Source: Burkholderiaceae bacterium (lineage in GTDB: Bacteria > Pseudomonadota > Gammaproteobacteria > Burkholderiales > Burkholderiaceae_D). Taken from it: a DNA stretch of 64,000 nucleotides. Positions within the stretch are counted from its first letter, which is position 1, and each line of letters starts with the position of its first letter. Both the position numbers and the translations under genes were made by a program. Location of the stretch: assembly GCA_018261755.1 (NCBI GenBank), contig JAGTRJ010000017.1, forward strand, positions 34,764 to 98,763, read 5' to 3'. This document shows positions 39,736 to 50,627 of the stretch, in pieces. The notes beneath the pieces were generated by a model. That model was not told where the DNA came from. It searched no databases and saw nothing but the letters and a program-made list of their open reading frames with translations.

Positions 39736-40401
39736 ATGATTTCATCTCTCGATGCCGACAACGTCGCGCAGTATCTTGCCGACCATCCGGAATTCTTCCA
39801 GGAGCATGTCGACCTGCTGACGCAGATAAGGATTCCCAGTCAGTTGGGCGGACGCACCGTGTCCTTGCAGGATCGCCAGATGGAAGTCATGCGCGACAAA
39901 CATCGTACGCTGGAATTGCGGCTGGCAGAATTGGTGCGGGTGGCAAAGGAAAACGATGTCATCGTGCAAAAATACAAATCCTGGACGAGAGCCCTGCTGC
40001 TGGCGCGCAATGATGTTGATTTGCCGCACGCGTTGATCAATGGCATGCAAACCATTTTCGGTGTGCCCCATGTGTCGCTGCGCCTGTGGCGCGTGGCGGA
40101 ACCCTTCTCCCACACCTGGTTTGCGCAGGATGTGGGCGAAGATGCGAGATTGTTCGCAAACAGCCTGTCATCGCCTTACTGTGGCGCGAACCGCGATTTT
40201 GAAGCCGTGCGATGGCTCGAAGCGGCAGAGATTCAGTCGGTGGCGATGCTGCCGTTGCGCAATGAAGATTCGCCGGATGTATTTGGCCTGCTGATCATGG
40301 GATCGCCCGATCCGGAACGCTTTACCTCCAGCATGGCAATCGATTTTCTCATCGATATTGGCGAAACGGCTAGCGCGGCGCTGACCTGCCTGCTGGATTG
40401 A
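39736..40401 (+). CDS. DUF484 family protein
   Basis: 222 residues from ATG 39736. N-terminal ADHPEFFQEHVDLLTQIRIP helix and a C-terminal GAF-like region (SVAMLPLRNEDSPDVFGLLIMGSPDPERF) identify DUF484, a family of unknown function that commonly precedes xerC. Stop overlaps a TTG that may start xerC. No signal peptide. Confidence 0.88.
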   Translation: MISSLDADNVAQYLADHPEFFQEHVDLLTQIRIPSQLGGRTVSLQDRQMEVMRDKHRTLELRLAELVRVAKENDVIVQKYKSWTRALLLARNDVDLPHALINGMQTIFGVPHVSLRLWRVAEPFSHTWFAQDVGEDARLFANSLSSPYCGANRDFEAVRWLEAAEIQSVAMLPLRNEDSPDVFGLLIMGSPDPERFTSSMAIDFLIDIGETASAALTCLLD

Positions 40402-40415
40402 CTGCGGGTGCGGCG

Positions 40416-41366
40416 ATGGACGGCAATCCCAATGGCGTCGTCATAGACGATTATCTGGATTGCCTGCTGACGCAGCGTCAGCTTTCTCACGATACGCTCG
40501 CCGCTTATCGGCGCGATCTGGCCGCATTGCAGGCATTCGCCGGCAACACTGCGCTGGCGGGCATCTCGCATCTTCAGATTCGACAGTTCGCGGCGAAACT
40601 CCATGCGCAAGGTATCGGCCCGCGTTCGATTGCGCGCACGTTGTCTGCTTGGCGCGTTTTTTTTCGCTGGCTGGCCGAGCAAACGCCGATGGCGGTCAAT
40701 CCGGTCGAAGGTGTGCGGCCTCCGAAGCGTGCGCGTACGCTGCCGAAAGCGCTGTCTGTTGACGATGCGGTGCGGCTGGTGTCAGGCAAAGGCGATTCAG
40801 GTGCGGACGATGCAGTCAAACTGCGCGATCGCGCAATGTTCGAGCTGCTGTATTCAAGCGGATTGCGGGTGTCCGAATTGGCCGGGCTGGATTTGCAGCA
40901 TGTGAAGCAGCAGGATTACACCTCGATCAGCTGGCTTGATGCCGAGGCGGGCGAGGTGATCGTTACTGGAAAGGGTAGCAGGCAACGCAGCGTGCCGGTG
41001 GGAAAACCTGCTCTGGCGGCGATAGCAGCCTGGCTGACGGTGCGCCCGCTATTGGCGAAGGCTGGGGCCGGTGGCGATAGCCACGCGCTGTTTGTCGGCA
41101 TGCGCGGCACGCGCATTTCGCCGCGTACGATTCAGTTGCGGCTAAAGGCGCATGCGCTGATGCAAGGCATTCCGGCAGACGTTCATCCGCACATGCTGCG
41201 GCATTCGTTTGCGTCGCACCTGCTGCAATCGTCCGGAGATTTGCGTGCGGTGCAGGAATTGCTCGGTCATGCATCGATTGCCTCGACGCAGGTTTATACT
41301 TCGCTCGATTTCCAGCGGTTGGCGCAGGTTTACGATGCCACGCATCCGCGAGCGAAGAGGAAATAA
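40416..41366 (+). CDS. xerC: Tyrosine recombinase XerC
   Basis: 316 residues from ATG 40416; a TTG at 40398 overlapping the DUF484 stop would add six residues. SAM-like N-terminal domain and catalytic domain with GLRVSEL (Arg), TGKGSRQRSVPV (Lys), HMLRHSFASHLL (H-x-x-R), LGHASIASTQVYTSLD (His, Tyr). It resolves chromosome dimers at dif with XerD. The DUF484-xerC pairing marks it as the housekeeping enzyme rather than a phage integrase. Confidence 0.95.
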   Translation: MDGNPNGVVIDDYLDCLLTQRQLSHDTLAAYRRDLAALQAFAGNTALAGISHLQIRQFAAKLHAQGIGPRSIARTLSAWRVFFRWLAEQTPMAVNPVEGVRPPKRARTLPKALSVDDAVRLVSGKGDSGADDAVKLRDRAMFELLYSSGLRVSELAGLDLQHVKQQDYTSISWLDAEAGEVIVTGKGSRQRSVPVGKPALAAIAAWLTVRPLLAKAGAGGDSHALFVGMRGTRISPRTIQLRLKAHALMQGIPADVHPHMLRHSFASHLLQSSGDLRAVQELLGHASIASTQVYTSLDFQRLAQVYDATHPRAKRK

Positions 41367-41435
41367 TACTGGGTGCAGTATATTTGTAGTGCCGCAAAAA
41401 TCGGGCGGAACTGCGTGGTTTCACCTTATACCCCA
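41364..41435 (-). repeat. Intergenic repeat family, copy 5 (divergent)
   Basis: On the minus strand: GGGGTATAAGG box (41427-41435 side), a degenerate middle, then ATATACT-GCACCC-AGTATTATTT. Its end coincides with the xerC TAA. The middle boxes are poorly kept. Confidence 0.65.
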
Positions 41436-41487
41436 CTGTTTTTTAGGAAAAAGCCGCGAGGCTTGATGCTTGTGAAGGTTGATTGAT

Positions 41488-42531
41488 ATGTCGTTGATTC
41501 CCGCTACCATCCTGACCGGTTTTCTCGGTGCCGGCAAAACCACGCTTCTGAACCGGATTTTGCAGGAGTCGCATGGCTACCGGATTGCTGTGATCGAAAA
41601 TGAATTCGGACAGGAAAGCATTGATGGTGCGCTGCTGATGCAGGGCGGCGCCGAGCAGATCGTTGAGATGAACAATGGTTGTATCTGCTGCACCGTACGC
41701 GGCGATTTGGTCGAGGCGCTGTCGTCGTTGGCAGGCAAACGAGAACGAGGCGAACTGAATTTTGACCGCATCGTAATCGAAACGACCGGGTTGGCCGATC
41801 CCGGGCCAATCGCGCAAACCTTTTTCGTTGATGACCAGGTTGCACAACATTACATGATCGATGCGATCGTGACCGTGGCGGATGCGGTGTATGCGATGCA
41901 GCAGCTCGATGAACATGAGCCTGCTCGCAGCCAGGTCGCTTTTGCTGACCGTTTGCTGCTATCGAAAACCGATCTGGTTGCGTCGGCTGCACTGCAGGCG
42001 CTGAAGGCGCGGCTGATGCGCATCAATCCGCGTGCTTCGATCGTCACTGCCGATTTTGGCCGGGTTCCTGTTGACGAAGTGCTCGACCTGCGAGGCTTTC
42101 ATCTGAATGACAAGCTGGAAATCGAACCGTGCTTTTTGGCCGAACAGGGATATCACGGCCATGCGCATGGACAAGCGTGTGGCTGCGGTTGCGGCCATGA
42201 TCACACGCACCACTCACATCAAGCACGACATGCGGACGATATTGCTGCTTTCATGTTTGCCAGCGAGCGCGCGTTTGACAATGAATTGCTGGAGGAATTC
42301 CTGAGCGCGATGCTGCAGGTGTATGGCGCGCAAATGCTTCGTTACAAGGGGGTGTTGCATATCAGCGGTGCGGATCACAGGATCGTTTTTCAGGGAGTGC
42401 ATCAATTGCTGGGGAGTGATGTCGGTGCTCCTTGGGCAAAGGATGAAACGCGTGCCAGCAAAATGGTGTTTATCGGAAAAAAATTGCCGAAAGAGATTTT
42501 TATTCGCGGTCTGGAGCAATGTTTGGTATAA
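41488..42531 (+). CDS. COG0523 (G3E) metal-chaperone GTPase, CobW/ZNG1-like
   Basis: 347 residues from ATG 41488. P-loop [11 protein letters not shown], the metal-binding CxCC in [21 protein letters not shown], and a His/Cys-rich insert (about 213-240) [20 protein letters not shown]. The C-terminal CobW_C domain ends [10 protein letters not shown]. These proteins deliver zinc or another metal to target enzymes. The gene lies just upstream of a zinc-free-type dksA, which fits a link to zinc homeostasis; no Zur box was identified. Confidence 0.88.
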   Translation: MSLIPATILTGFLGAGKTTLLNRILQESHGYRIAVIENEFGQESIDGALLMQGGAEQIVEMNNGCICCTVRGDLVEALSSLAGKRERGELNFDRIVIETTGLADPGPIAQTFFVDDQVAQHYMIDAIVTVADAVYAMQQLDEHEPARSQVAFADRLLLSKTDLVASAALQALKARLMRINPRASIVTADFGRVPVDEVLDLRGFHLNDKLEIEPCFLAEQGYHGHAHGQACGCGCGHDHTHHSHQARHADDIAAFMFASERAFDNELLEEFLSAMLQVYGAQMLRYKGVLHISGADHRIVFQGVHQLLGSDVGAPWAKDETRASKMVFIGKKLPKEIFIRGLEQCLV

Positions 42532-42675
42532 ACTGCGTCAATTTCGCAGTACTGATGACTTCAGACAGTTATCTGGCCGTCGCGTAAGGGAGGTTTCAAC
42601 TGGTAAATTCGGCAGTTTTGCCATTACAATTTGTTTGATCAATTACTCAACCGAAGCATTGTGAGGGTACGCTAA

Positions 42676-43131
42676 GTGAATACGAAAACGAAAAAATCGA
42701 CTTCCGACGCCAAAACAAACGGCGCCCTGCTCACTGAGGCGGAAATTCTCAAGATGAGCGACAAGGATTACATGAATGACGCGCAACTCGCATTTTTCAA
42801 GGAGCGCTTGCAGCAACTGGAAAAGAGCTTGATCAAGAATGCCGGTGAAACGACCGAACATTTGCGTGAAACGACGCTGGTGCCAGACCCTGCCGATCGC
42901 GCCACGATTGAAGAGGAGCACGCGCTTGAGTTGCGTACTCGGGATCGGGAGCGCAAGCTATTGAAAAAGGTGCAACAATCGATTGCTAGCATCGATTCGG
43001 GCGAATATGGCTGGTGCGTCGAAACGGGCGAACCGATTGGCGTGCAGCGCCTGCTGGCGCGGCCAACAGCAACGCTGTCGCTGGAAGCGCAGCAGCGCCG
43101 TGAACTGAAGCAAAAGTTGTACGGGGAGTAA
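42676..43131 (+). CDS. dksA: RNA polymerase-binding transcription factor DksA (single-cysteine type)
   Basis: 151 residues from GTG 42676, with GAGGG about 9 nt upstream. Coiled-coil arms (about 40-110) and the globular end YGWCVETGEPIGVQRLLARP. Canonical DksA has four zinc cysteines; here only one remains (CVET, then SLEA in place of CIDC), so it cannot hold the usual zinc finger. This is common in beta- and alphaproteobacterial DksA. It works with ppGpp at RNA polymerase. A TACAAT at 42625-42630 may be its -10. Confidence 0.94.
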   Translation: MNTKTKKSTSDAKTNGALLTEAEILKMSDKDYMNDAQLAFFKERLQQLEKSLIKNAGETTEHLRETTLVPDPADRATIEEEHALELRTRDRERKLLKKVQQSIASIDSGEYGWCVETGEPIGVQRLLARPTATLSLEAQQRRELKQKLYGE

Positions 43132-43248
43132 CCACGACTGACAGCCGCTCACCGTAATGCTTTGTGCATGCGGGTGGCTGTATTCAATAACTGATTCGTG
43201 CCATAATAAAAATATTTTCTTGGGGGTCTTCGACAGGAGCAGAGGGAA

Positions 43249-43626
43249 GTGGCGTTGTTTTCTTTTTTTGGCAAAAAGGACCGGCAGCCGGATGAATCTG
43301 TCGAGGACAAGGAATCATTGATTGAGGAACCGGCGCAGCTATCGCCGGAAGATGAAGATCTTGCCGCCTGGCGGGAAGCGGAGCAGCTCCGGCTACAGCG
43401 TGATATCGCACGCATGACGGCTGAAAAAATCGACGCCATCGAGTCCGAAATTGCGCGCGATATCCTCAAGGCACCGTCGTTAACATCTGACACCATCCCA
43501 GCCGAAGAACCAAAGATGGCGCCTGCACCCGCAGCCAAAACAGCTGCCGATGATGCCTTCCAGGCCACTATCATCCGGCACGATGTGAACGAAAGAAGCA
43601 TGCTGCTGGAAGATTCCGACGAGTGA
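43249..43626 (+). CDS. Small protein of unknown function next to dksA
   Basis: 125 residues from GTG 43249 with AGGAGCAGAGGGA upstream. Begins MALFSFFGKKDRQPDE, then an acidic, helical region (AAWREAEQLRLQRDIARMTAEKIDAIESEIARD) and an Ala/Pro-rich stretch. No membrane segment or known motif. The FGKKDR and KIDAIESE parts recall, from memory, the start of a longer protein beside dksA in related genomes, so this may be a shortened version. Not recognised with confidence. Confidence 0.6.
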   Translation: MALFSFFGKKDRQPDESVEDKESLIEEPAQLSPEDEDLAAWREAEQLRLQRDIARMTAEKIDAIESEIARDILKAPSLTSDTIPAEEPKMAPAPAAKTAADDAFQATIIRHDVNERSMLLEDSDE

Positions 43627-43631
43627 CCTAT

Positions 43632-43656
43632 CCATGCTGCTTGCCGCAGCACATGG
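43632..43656. terminator. Possible weak bidirectional terminator
   Basis: Hairpin CCATGCTGC / GCAGCACATGG (with a small bulge) between the convergent small gene and rlpA. No clear T-run follows. Low confidence. Confidence 0.35.
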
Positions 43657-44652
43657 TTAATGCTCGACAATCAAAGGTTTGGGCGCCCCTGAGTCTTGCA
43701 TCTGTCGCGCAGCATCGGCTGCCTCATCCCGGCTGGAAAACGGGCCGGCATACAGTCTGAACAATTCACCTTTTTGCACGATCTGCACGGGTGGCAACTT
43801 GTCGGCCCAGGTGATTGCGTATTGTGCGCGCATTGCTTGCGCATTGTGTTCCTTGGCAAATGAGCCGAGTTGCAGATAATAGCCTGTCAGTGACAGAGCG
43901 GCGGGTTGCGGCGCGCCATTGCCTAAACCGGATGGCAGCGGCGGATAATCGTTGGCACTGGCCTGCAGCGTTTGCTCTGGCGCAACTGCTGCGTCTGTAA
44001 TTCCATTCATGCGCCTTGATCGGACGATGCGATCGATTTCTTCGGGGCGCAAATGTTCAACCTGCAGCATGCCGGAACCCTTGCCGAGATACCCCAGCTT
44101 CAGCGCCGCAGTGTAGGACAGGTCGATGATGCGGTTCGAGCGGAATGGCCCACGATCGTTGATGCGCACGATAATCTGTTTGCCATTGTCGAGATTGGTT
44201 ACGCGCGAATATGACGGGATTGGCAGCGTCGGGTGTGCTGCGGTCATCTTGTACATGTCATACGGTTCGCCGGAAGATGTTTTCCGGCCGTGGAATTTTT
44301 TGCCATACCAGCTGCCAACGCCGCGCTGCGAATAGGGCTTGTTGAGTGCCACCGGCGTATAGGTACTGCCGAATACGGAATAGGGGCGGTTTGCTCGCGG
44401 CAGCAAAGGTTCGACCTTTGGTTCGGCATCGGGAGACTTTTCCAGTCCGGCAGGGATGTTTTCGCCCGGGCCATCGTCAAGATAGTAGCCGCCGCGTCCG
44501 GAGCCCGCAGACGGTAGCGCGGGTTGCGAAGACATCTTGGGGCTGGTGGATGGAGCGGGCGGTTGTTTCACCACGCTGCCGCAGCCGACGAGCGTCAGCG
44601 CCAACAGCATGATGGCAGTGTGGCGGATGGCGCTGGTGTCGAATGCGGGCAT
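43657..44652 (-). CDS. rlpA: RlpA: septal ring lytic transglycosylase, lipoprotein
   Basis: 331 residues from ATG 44652, where a GAGG lies 9 nt upstream (an ATG at 44661 is too close to it). Lipoprotein signal with lipobox LVGC. Double-psi beta-barrel domain GVGSWYGKKFHGRKTSSGE and IIVRINDRGPF with the catalytic Asp-type segment, then a C-terminal SPOR domain (about 255-330) that binds denuded glycan. Last gene of the mreB-to-rlpA shape cluster. Confidence 0.93.
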   Translation of the reverse strand: MPAFDTSAIRHTAIMLLALTLVGCGSVVKQPPAPSTSPKMSSQPALPSAGSGRGGYYLDDGPGENIPAGLEKSPDAEPKVEPLLPRANRPYSVFGSTYTPVALNKPYSQRGVGSWYGKKFHGRKTSSGEPYDMYKMTAAHPTLPIPSYSRVTNLDNGKQIIVRINDRGPFRSNRIIDLSYTAALKLGYLGKGSGMLQVEHLRPEEIDRIVRSRRMNGITDAAVAPEQTLQASANDYPPLPSGLGNGAPQPAALSLTGYYLQLGSFAKEHNAQAMRAQYAITWADKLPPVQIVQKGELFRLYAGPFSSRDEAADAARQMQDSGAPKPLIVEH

Positions 44653-44677
44653 CGGAGTCATCCTCGTTGGGGGATTT

Positions 44678-45790
44678 TCAGGTCTGCACCAGCTTGCGGT
44701 GCCGGTTGATGCTCATCAGGATGCCGGCACCCAGACCAAGCGTAACCAGCGCTGTGCCGCCATAGCTCATGAATGGCAACGGCACGCCGACTACGGGCAG
44801 GATGCCGCTGACCATGCCCATGTTGACGAAGGCATAGTTAAAAAACATCAATGCGATAGCACCAGCAAGCAGACGGGTGAAAATGGTTGGCGCATTCGCA
44901 GCGATCATCAGACCACGGCCGATCAATAGCAGATATAGCCCCATCAGCACCAGATTGCCAATCAGGCCGAACTCTTCCGAATAGACGGCAAAAATGAAAT
45001 CAGTGGTGCGTTCCGGGATGAAATGCAGATGGCCTTGCGTCCCTTGCAGCCAGCCTTTGCCGAGAATACCGCCGGAACCGACGGCGATAGTTGACTGGAT
45101 GATGTGAAAGCCCTTGCCGAGCGGGTCGGCAGACGGATCAAGCAGGGTCATCACGCGCTGGCGCTGGTAGTCATGCAGCACGGACCAAATTAGTGGCATG
45201 CTGGCGCCAGCAGCGATGAACAGGCCCATAATGGTTTTCCACGACAGCCCAGCCAGGAAAATGACATAACAGCCCGTGCCGAGGACCAGCAGTGCGGTAC
45301 CAAGGTCGGGCTGCTTGATGATCAGTGCCGCCGGTACGGCCAGCAATATCGCAGCGATCAAATATTCCTTCCAGCTCAGCATGCCTTCGCGTTTCTGGAA
45401 AAACCAGGCCAGCATCATTGGCATAGCGATCTTCATGATTTCCGATGGCTGGATGACAATTCCGACATTGAGCCAGCGACGTGCCCCTTTTTTGACCATG
45501 CCGAACGCGAATACCCCCAGCAGCAAGGCGACGCCGACTGCATAGATCGGTACGGCAAACCGCATCAGCGTTTGTGGCGGGATGCTGGCGGCGATCCACA
45601 TGACGACGAAAGCGACTGCGATGTTACGCAGCTGTCCCTGCATCCTGCCTGGAAAATCAATGCTGGCTGAATAAAGCGTAATCAGACCAACCAGCATGAT
45701 GAAAAAGATAATCAGCGACAGTGGCCCGTCAAACACATCGAACCAGGGTTTGACCATTCGCAACAGGCTGTTTTTATCGAATTTTTGCAT
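44678..45790 (-). CDS. rodA: RodA (SEDS peptidoglycan glycosyltransferase)
   Basis: 370-residue polytopic inner-membrane protein that polymerises glycan strands in the elongasome with PBP2. SEDS motifs DLGTALLVLGTGCYV, ERTTDFIFAVYSEEFG, MVSGILPVVGVPLPFMSYGG. 2 nt after mrdA. Confidence 0.96.
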   Translation of the reverse strand: MQKFDKNSLLRMVKPWFDVFDGPLSLIIFFIMLVGLITLYSASIDFPGRMQGQLRNIAVAFVVMWIAASIPPQTLMRFAVPIYAVGVALLLGVFAFGMVKKGARRWLNVGIVIQPSEIMKIAMPMMLAWFFQKREGMLSWKEYLIAAILLAVPAALIIKQPDLGTALLVLGTGCYVIFLAGLSWKTIMGLFIAAGASMPLIWSVLHDYQRQRVMTLLDPSADPLGKGFHIIQSTIAVGSGGILGKGWLQGTQGHLHFIPERTTDFIFAVYSEEFGLIGNLVLMGLYLLLIGRGLMIAANAPTIFTRLLAGAIALMFFNYAFVNMGMVSGILPVVGVPLPFMSYGGTALVTLGLGAGILMSINRHRKLVQT

Positions 45791-45792
45791 GT

Positions 45793-47793
45793 TTAATCGC
45801 GATTGCCTTCGGTTTCTTCGCCTTCTTTCGGGCCGCCCTCCGATTCGGCGTCAGCCCTTAGTTCGGCCACAGGACGGGTCAGTGCCGCATCTTCCCTTGG
45901 TGTCGGAGTGTCTGTTGGTGATGATGGTTTATCCTTGTCTTCAGGTTTTTTGCCCAGCAGATAATAATCGAGCGCCTTTTTGGCAATTGGAGCTGCGGCG
46001 GTCGATCCGAAGCCACCGTTTTCGACGATCACTGCCAGCGCGATGCTCGGCTTATCGGCCGGTGCAAAGGCAATGTACAGCGAGTGATCACGTTTGCGTT
46101 CGGCAATCGCTGCAGCATTGTACTTTTCATTCTGTTTCATGCCGATCACCTGGGCCGTGCCAGTTTTGCCTGCAGAAATGTATTCCGTTTTCGAGAACAC
46201 GGCGGCCGAAGTTCCTTCCTTGGTGACGCCAACCATTGCCTGCTTGATGAATTCGACATGCTCTGGCTTGAGGTCGATGCGGTAGCTTTCCTTGGGTACG
46301 GTCAGCTGGCGTTCGCGAGTCACGCTGTTTTCGATCGCCTTGACCAGATGCGGTTTCATCACCACGCCGTTATTGGCGAGAGTAGCGGTTGCATGGGCCA
46401 ACTGCAATGGCGTGAAGGAATTGTATCCCTGGCCGATACCGAGAGAAATGGTTTCGCCGGCATACCATTTTCTCTGTGCCGGGGTCTTGTAAGCCTTTTG
46501 TTTCCAGCCGGTCGAAGGCAGGATGCCTTCGCGTTCATGCTCCAGGTCGATGCCGGTTTTTTGCCCGAAGCCGAATGGTTTCATGAAATCGTGCATCGTA
46601 TCGACACCGAGTTCATTCGCCAGTATGTAATAGTAGGTGTCGCACGATTGCACGATGGAGGTATACATGTTCACCGAGCCGTGCCCGCCTGGCTTGTCAT
46701 CGCGAAAGCGGTGATTCCCGAGCATGAAATAGCCGGGATCGGCGATGGCGTTTTCAGGCGTGCGTTTGCCAAGCGTCAGCGCTGCCAGAGCCATGAACGG
46801 CTTGTAGGTTGAACCTGGCGGATAAGCACCGCTGAGCGGGCGGTTCACCAGTGGCCGGTCAGGCGAATTGTTGAGGTCGTCCCAGCTCTGCTGGTCGATG
46901 CCCTCGACGAACAGATTCGGATCGAAGTTCGGCATCGATACATAGGCGAGGATATCGCCGGTAGCTGGTTCGATGGCGATCAATGCGCCGCGCCGGTTGC
47001 CGAATGCTTCCTCGACCACTTTTTGCAGTTGGATATCAACCGACAGGATCAGATTGTTGCCGGGCGTGGCAGAACCGCGTGACAGTGTGCGCACCGGTTT
47101 CCCGCCCGCAGACACCTCGACTTCTTCGTATCCGGTCGTGCCATGCAATTCGCGCTCGTATTTCTTTTCGATCCCTTCCTTGCCGATGTAGTTGGTGCCA
47201 AGATAATTGTCTTCGTCGTTCTGGCTTTCAATGGTATCGAGGTCTTTCTGGTTGATACGGCCAATATAGCCGATGGCATGCGCAGCTACGGCGCCCAGCG
47301 GGTATTGGCGGAACAGGCGAGCCTGGATTTCGACACCGGGAAAACGATAGCGCTGCACGGTGAAACGCGCGACTTCCTCATCGCTCAAGCGTGTCCGGAT
47401 CGGTACGCTTTCAAAGTTTTTCGATTCTTCCATCAGCTTCTTGAATCGCTTGCGATCCTTGGGCTGGATATCGACCAGCTTGGCGAGTTCGTCGATGACG
47501 GTTTGCAGGTCGTCTTTCAGTTTTGATGGCGTAATTTCGAGAGTAAATGCCGAATAGTTGCGTGCCAGCACGACGCCGTTGCGATCCAGAATCAGGCCGC
47601 GGTTGGGCACGACGGGCACGATCGATATCCGGTTTTCTTCCGCCAGTTCCGCATACATCTTGTGCTTGACGGCTTGCAGCCAGACGAAACGGACAAGCAG
47701 CATGGCGAAGCAGAACAGCACGAAAATGCCGGCAATGGTCAACCGCAGGCGGAAGTGTTGCAGTTCGCGTTCTGTGTTTTCCAGTTTCGACAT
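45793..47793 (-). CDS. mrdA: Penicillin-binding protein 2 (elongation transpeptidase)
   Basis: 666 residues from ATG 47793; the frame extends to 47904 but overlaps mreD. One N-terminal TM (about 15-37), pedestal domain NRGLILDRNG, and the transpeptidase motifs GSTYKPFMA (SxxK), SCD and KTGTAQV. The C-terminal tail (about 610-666) is acidic and Pro/Thr-rich. Class B PBP partner of RodA. Confidence 0.96.
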   Translation of the reverse strand: MSKLENTERELQHFRLRLTIAGIFVLFCFAMLLVRFVWLQAVKHKMYAELAEENRISIVPVVPNRGLILDRNGVVLARNYSAFTLEITPSKLKDDLQTVIDELAKLVDIQPKDRKRFKKLMEESKNFESVPIRTRLSDEEVARFTVQRYRFPGVEIQARLFRQYPLGAVAAHAIGYIGRINQKDLDTIESQNDEDNYLGTNYIGKEGIEKKYERELHGTTGYEEVEVSAGGKPVRTLSRGSATPGNNLILSVDIQLQKVVEEAFGNRRGALIAIEPATGDILAYVSMPNFDPNLFVEGIDQQSWDDLNNSPDRPLVNRPLSGAYPPGSTYKPFMALAALTLGKRTPENAIADPGYFMLGNHRFRDDKPGGHGSVNMYTSIVQSCDTYYYILANELGVDTMHDFMKPFGFGQKTGIDLEHEREGILPSTGWKQKAYKTPAQRKWYAGETISLGIGQGYNSFTPLQLAHATATLANNGVVMKPHLVKAIENSVTRERQLTVPKESYRIDLKPEHVEFIKQAMVGVTKEGTSAAVFSKTEYISAGKTGTAQVIGMKQNEKYNAAAIAERKRDHSLYIAFAPADKPSIALAVIVENGGFGSTAAAPIAKKALDYYLLGKKPEDKDKPSSPTDTPTPREDAALTRPVAELRADAESEGGPKEGEETEGNRD

Positions 47794-47828
47794 GGTTTTC
47801 GGGGGGCGGTGCGAGTTGCCGGGATGCT

Positions 47829-48341
47829 TCAGATAGGACGGTTCTCGTCCCGGTTCACCGCGCGCCGTTGCGGTGCCAGCAAAAGCCAGGTGACGACAGG
47901 CCACAGCAGAGCGCCGACTACACTCTCAAGAAAAAAGAACCAGCCCGGCATGCGGTGGTTGACGACGTACTGAACCAGAAACTGCACTGTTTGCGAGAAT
48001 AGCAGCAGTAGCAGCACATGCACCGCCTGCCTGCTGACGGAGAACCACAATACGCGCCGGTGAATGGTGATCGCGAAATACGATAGCAGCGTATAAGCCA
48101 ATGCGTTCTCACCCAGCAGGGTGGCATCGTTCACGTCCATCAGCAGTCCCATGCAGAAGGCGACGCCGATACCGACCCGCCGTGGCTGGTGGATACCCCA
48201 GAAAATCAGTGCCAGAGCGACGAAATCGGGCACGCCGGGTGCACGCCCCCAGATTTGCAGATTCAGCAGGAATGCGACCAGCAGGCTGCCGAAAATGAAC
48301 AGTGGATTTGCCGGCAGAAGGATATATTGCGGGCGGTTCAT
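47829..48341 (-). CDS. mreD: Rod shape-determining protein MreD
   Basis: 170 residues from ATG 48341, which overlaps the mreC stop (ATGA). Five or so membrane helices; PLFIFGSLLVAFLLNL, GLLMDVNDATLLGENAL and HRRVLWFS match MreD. Part of the elongasome membrane complex with MreC. Confidence 0.93.
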   Translation of the reverse strand: MNRPQYILLPANPLFIFGSLLVAFLLNLQIWGRAPGVPDFVALALIFWGIHQPRRVGIGVAFCMGLLMDVNDATLLGENALAYTLLSYFAITIHRRVLWFSVSRQAVHVLLLLLFSQTVQFLVQYVVNHRMPGWFFFLESVVGALLWPVVTWLLLAPQRRAVNRDENRPI

Positions 48342-49276
48342 TGGGCTTGTCCCGTAGTGTCTGGCGCAGATGCAGCTGCGGCACGCGGCCGTCTCCTGCC
48401 GGTTCTTTCGGCAGTTTCTTCTGGAGCAGGACGGGGCTGGATATTCATGTCGACCAGCAGGATCAGCAATTGCCGATTGCGATCCATACCCGCAGTGGGC
48501 TGGCACAGGATACGGCCGAACGAACCGCTGGCGACATTTTCCACTTGGCTGATTTTCGCCACCGACAGGCCTGGTGGATAGACGCCATCGATGCCGGAGG
48601 TGACGAGGACGTCGCCAGTTTGCACGTCCGCATTCGCCGGCATGAAACGCAAGTCAAGCAGGCCGGACTGTCCACGGCCATAAGCGACGCTGCGCAAGCC
48701 GTTGCGTACCACCTGTACCGGAATCGCCTGCTCCTTGTCGGTCAGCAGCGTGACTTCGGACGTTAGTGGGAATGCTCTCGTGACCTGGCCAATCACACCA
48801 TTGGAATCAATGACAGGTTGTCCAGCAATCACGCCATCCTGCGAGCCGCGATTCAGGATGATCTTGCGGGTGAACGGATCGCGCGCGTCATAAAGGATTT
48901 CACCGACGATGGATTTGGTTTGTGTCTGACCGCGAAGCTCCAGCAGTTTGCGCAGGTTGGTATTTTCCGTTACCAGATTTTGCGTTTGCTGCAGCGTTTG
49001 CGCATTCTCCAGCTGTTGCTGTTGCAGTACGCCAATTTCCTTTTGCAACTCCGTCAGCGAAGAAAAATACTCGCCGACCAGATTGATGGCGCTGCGCGGC
49101 AACAGCGCCACTTGCTGGATCGGATACAGCATCATGTTAATTACTTGGCGTATCGGGCCAAGCGTGTGCATGCGCGAATCGGCCACTAAGAGCGCGATCG
49201 CGACCAGCGCGAACAGCGCCATCTTTACGAACGCTGGCGCACCCTGTCGGAAAAGTGGCGGTGGACTATGTTCCAT
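48338..49276 (-). CDS. mreC: Rod shape-determining protein MreC
   Basis: 312 residues. TM about 18-36 (FVKMALFALVAIALLVADS), coiled coil about 75-110 (LQKEIGVLQQQQLENAQTLQ), then beta-rich periplasmic domain with AGQPVIDSNGVIGQV and PANADVQTGDVLVTSG. Tail is rich in Arg and Ala. Links MreB to the cell-wall synthases. Confidence 0.95.
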   Translation of the reverse strand: MEHSPPPLFRQGAPAFVKMALFALVAIALLVADSRMHTLGPIRQVINMMLYPIQQVALLPRSAINLVGEYFSSLTELQKEIGVLQQQQLENAQTLQQTQNLVTENTNLRKLLELRGQTQTKSIVGEILYDARDPFTRKIILNRGSQDGVIAGQPVIDSNGVIGQVTRAFPLTSEVTLLTDKEQAIPVQVVRNGLRSVAYGRGQSGLLDLRFMPANADVQTGDVLVTSGIDGVYPPGLSVAKISQVENVASGSFGRILCQPTAGMDRNRQLLILLVDMNIQPRPAPEETAERTGRRRPRAAAASAPDTTGQAQ

Positions 49277-49347
49277 CAGACGTCCGGCAATAACGTCAAT
49301 GCTGCAAGTCGTTCACAAGGCAGCCGGATGGCTCTGGCTGCCGTCCC

Positions 49348-50433
<1,086 letters not shown>

Positions 50434-50627
50434 TCAGAGGGGCATCCATTGCCTAAACTGTGCAGGCGGCAGTGCCGACCGTGCAACAAGCCGACATTCT
50501 ACCTTATAATTCGCTCGATATTTGCCTGTTGTTGCGGTCGAAATTTCTTCGTCAAAACAATTTTCACGGCAAATTTTTTTGTTGCGGGTTGTGTAACTTT
50601 TCGCGTGGATAAGCCGCGCTCCAGACC

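Noticed and set aside
40416..41366. Phage or integron integrase
   Set aside because: The tyrosine recombinase follows DUF484 in the chromosomal xerC arrangement; no attachment site or phage gene nearby.
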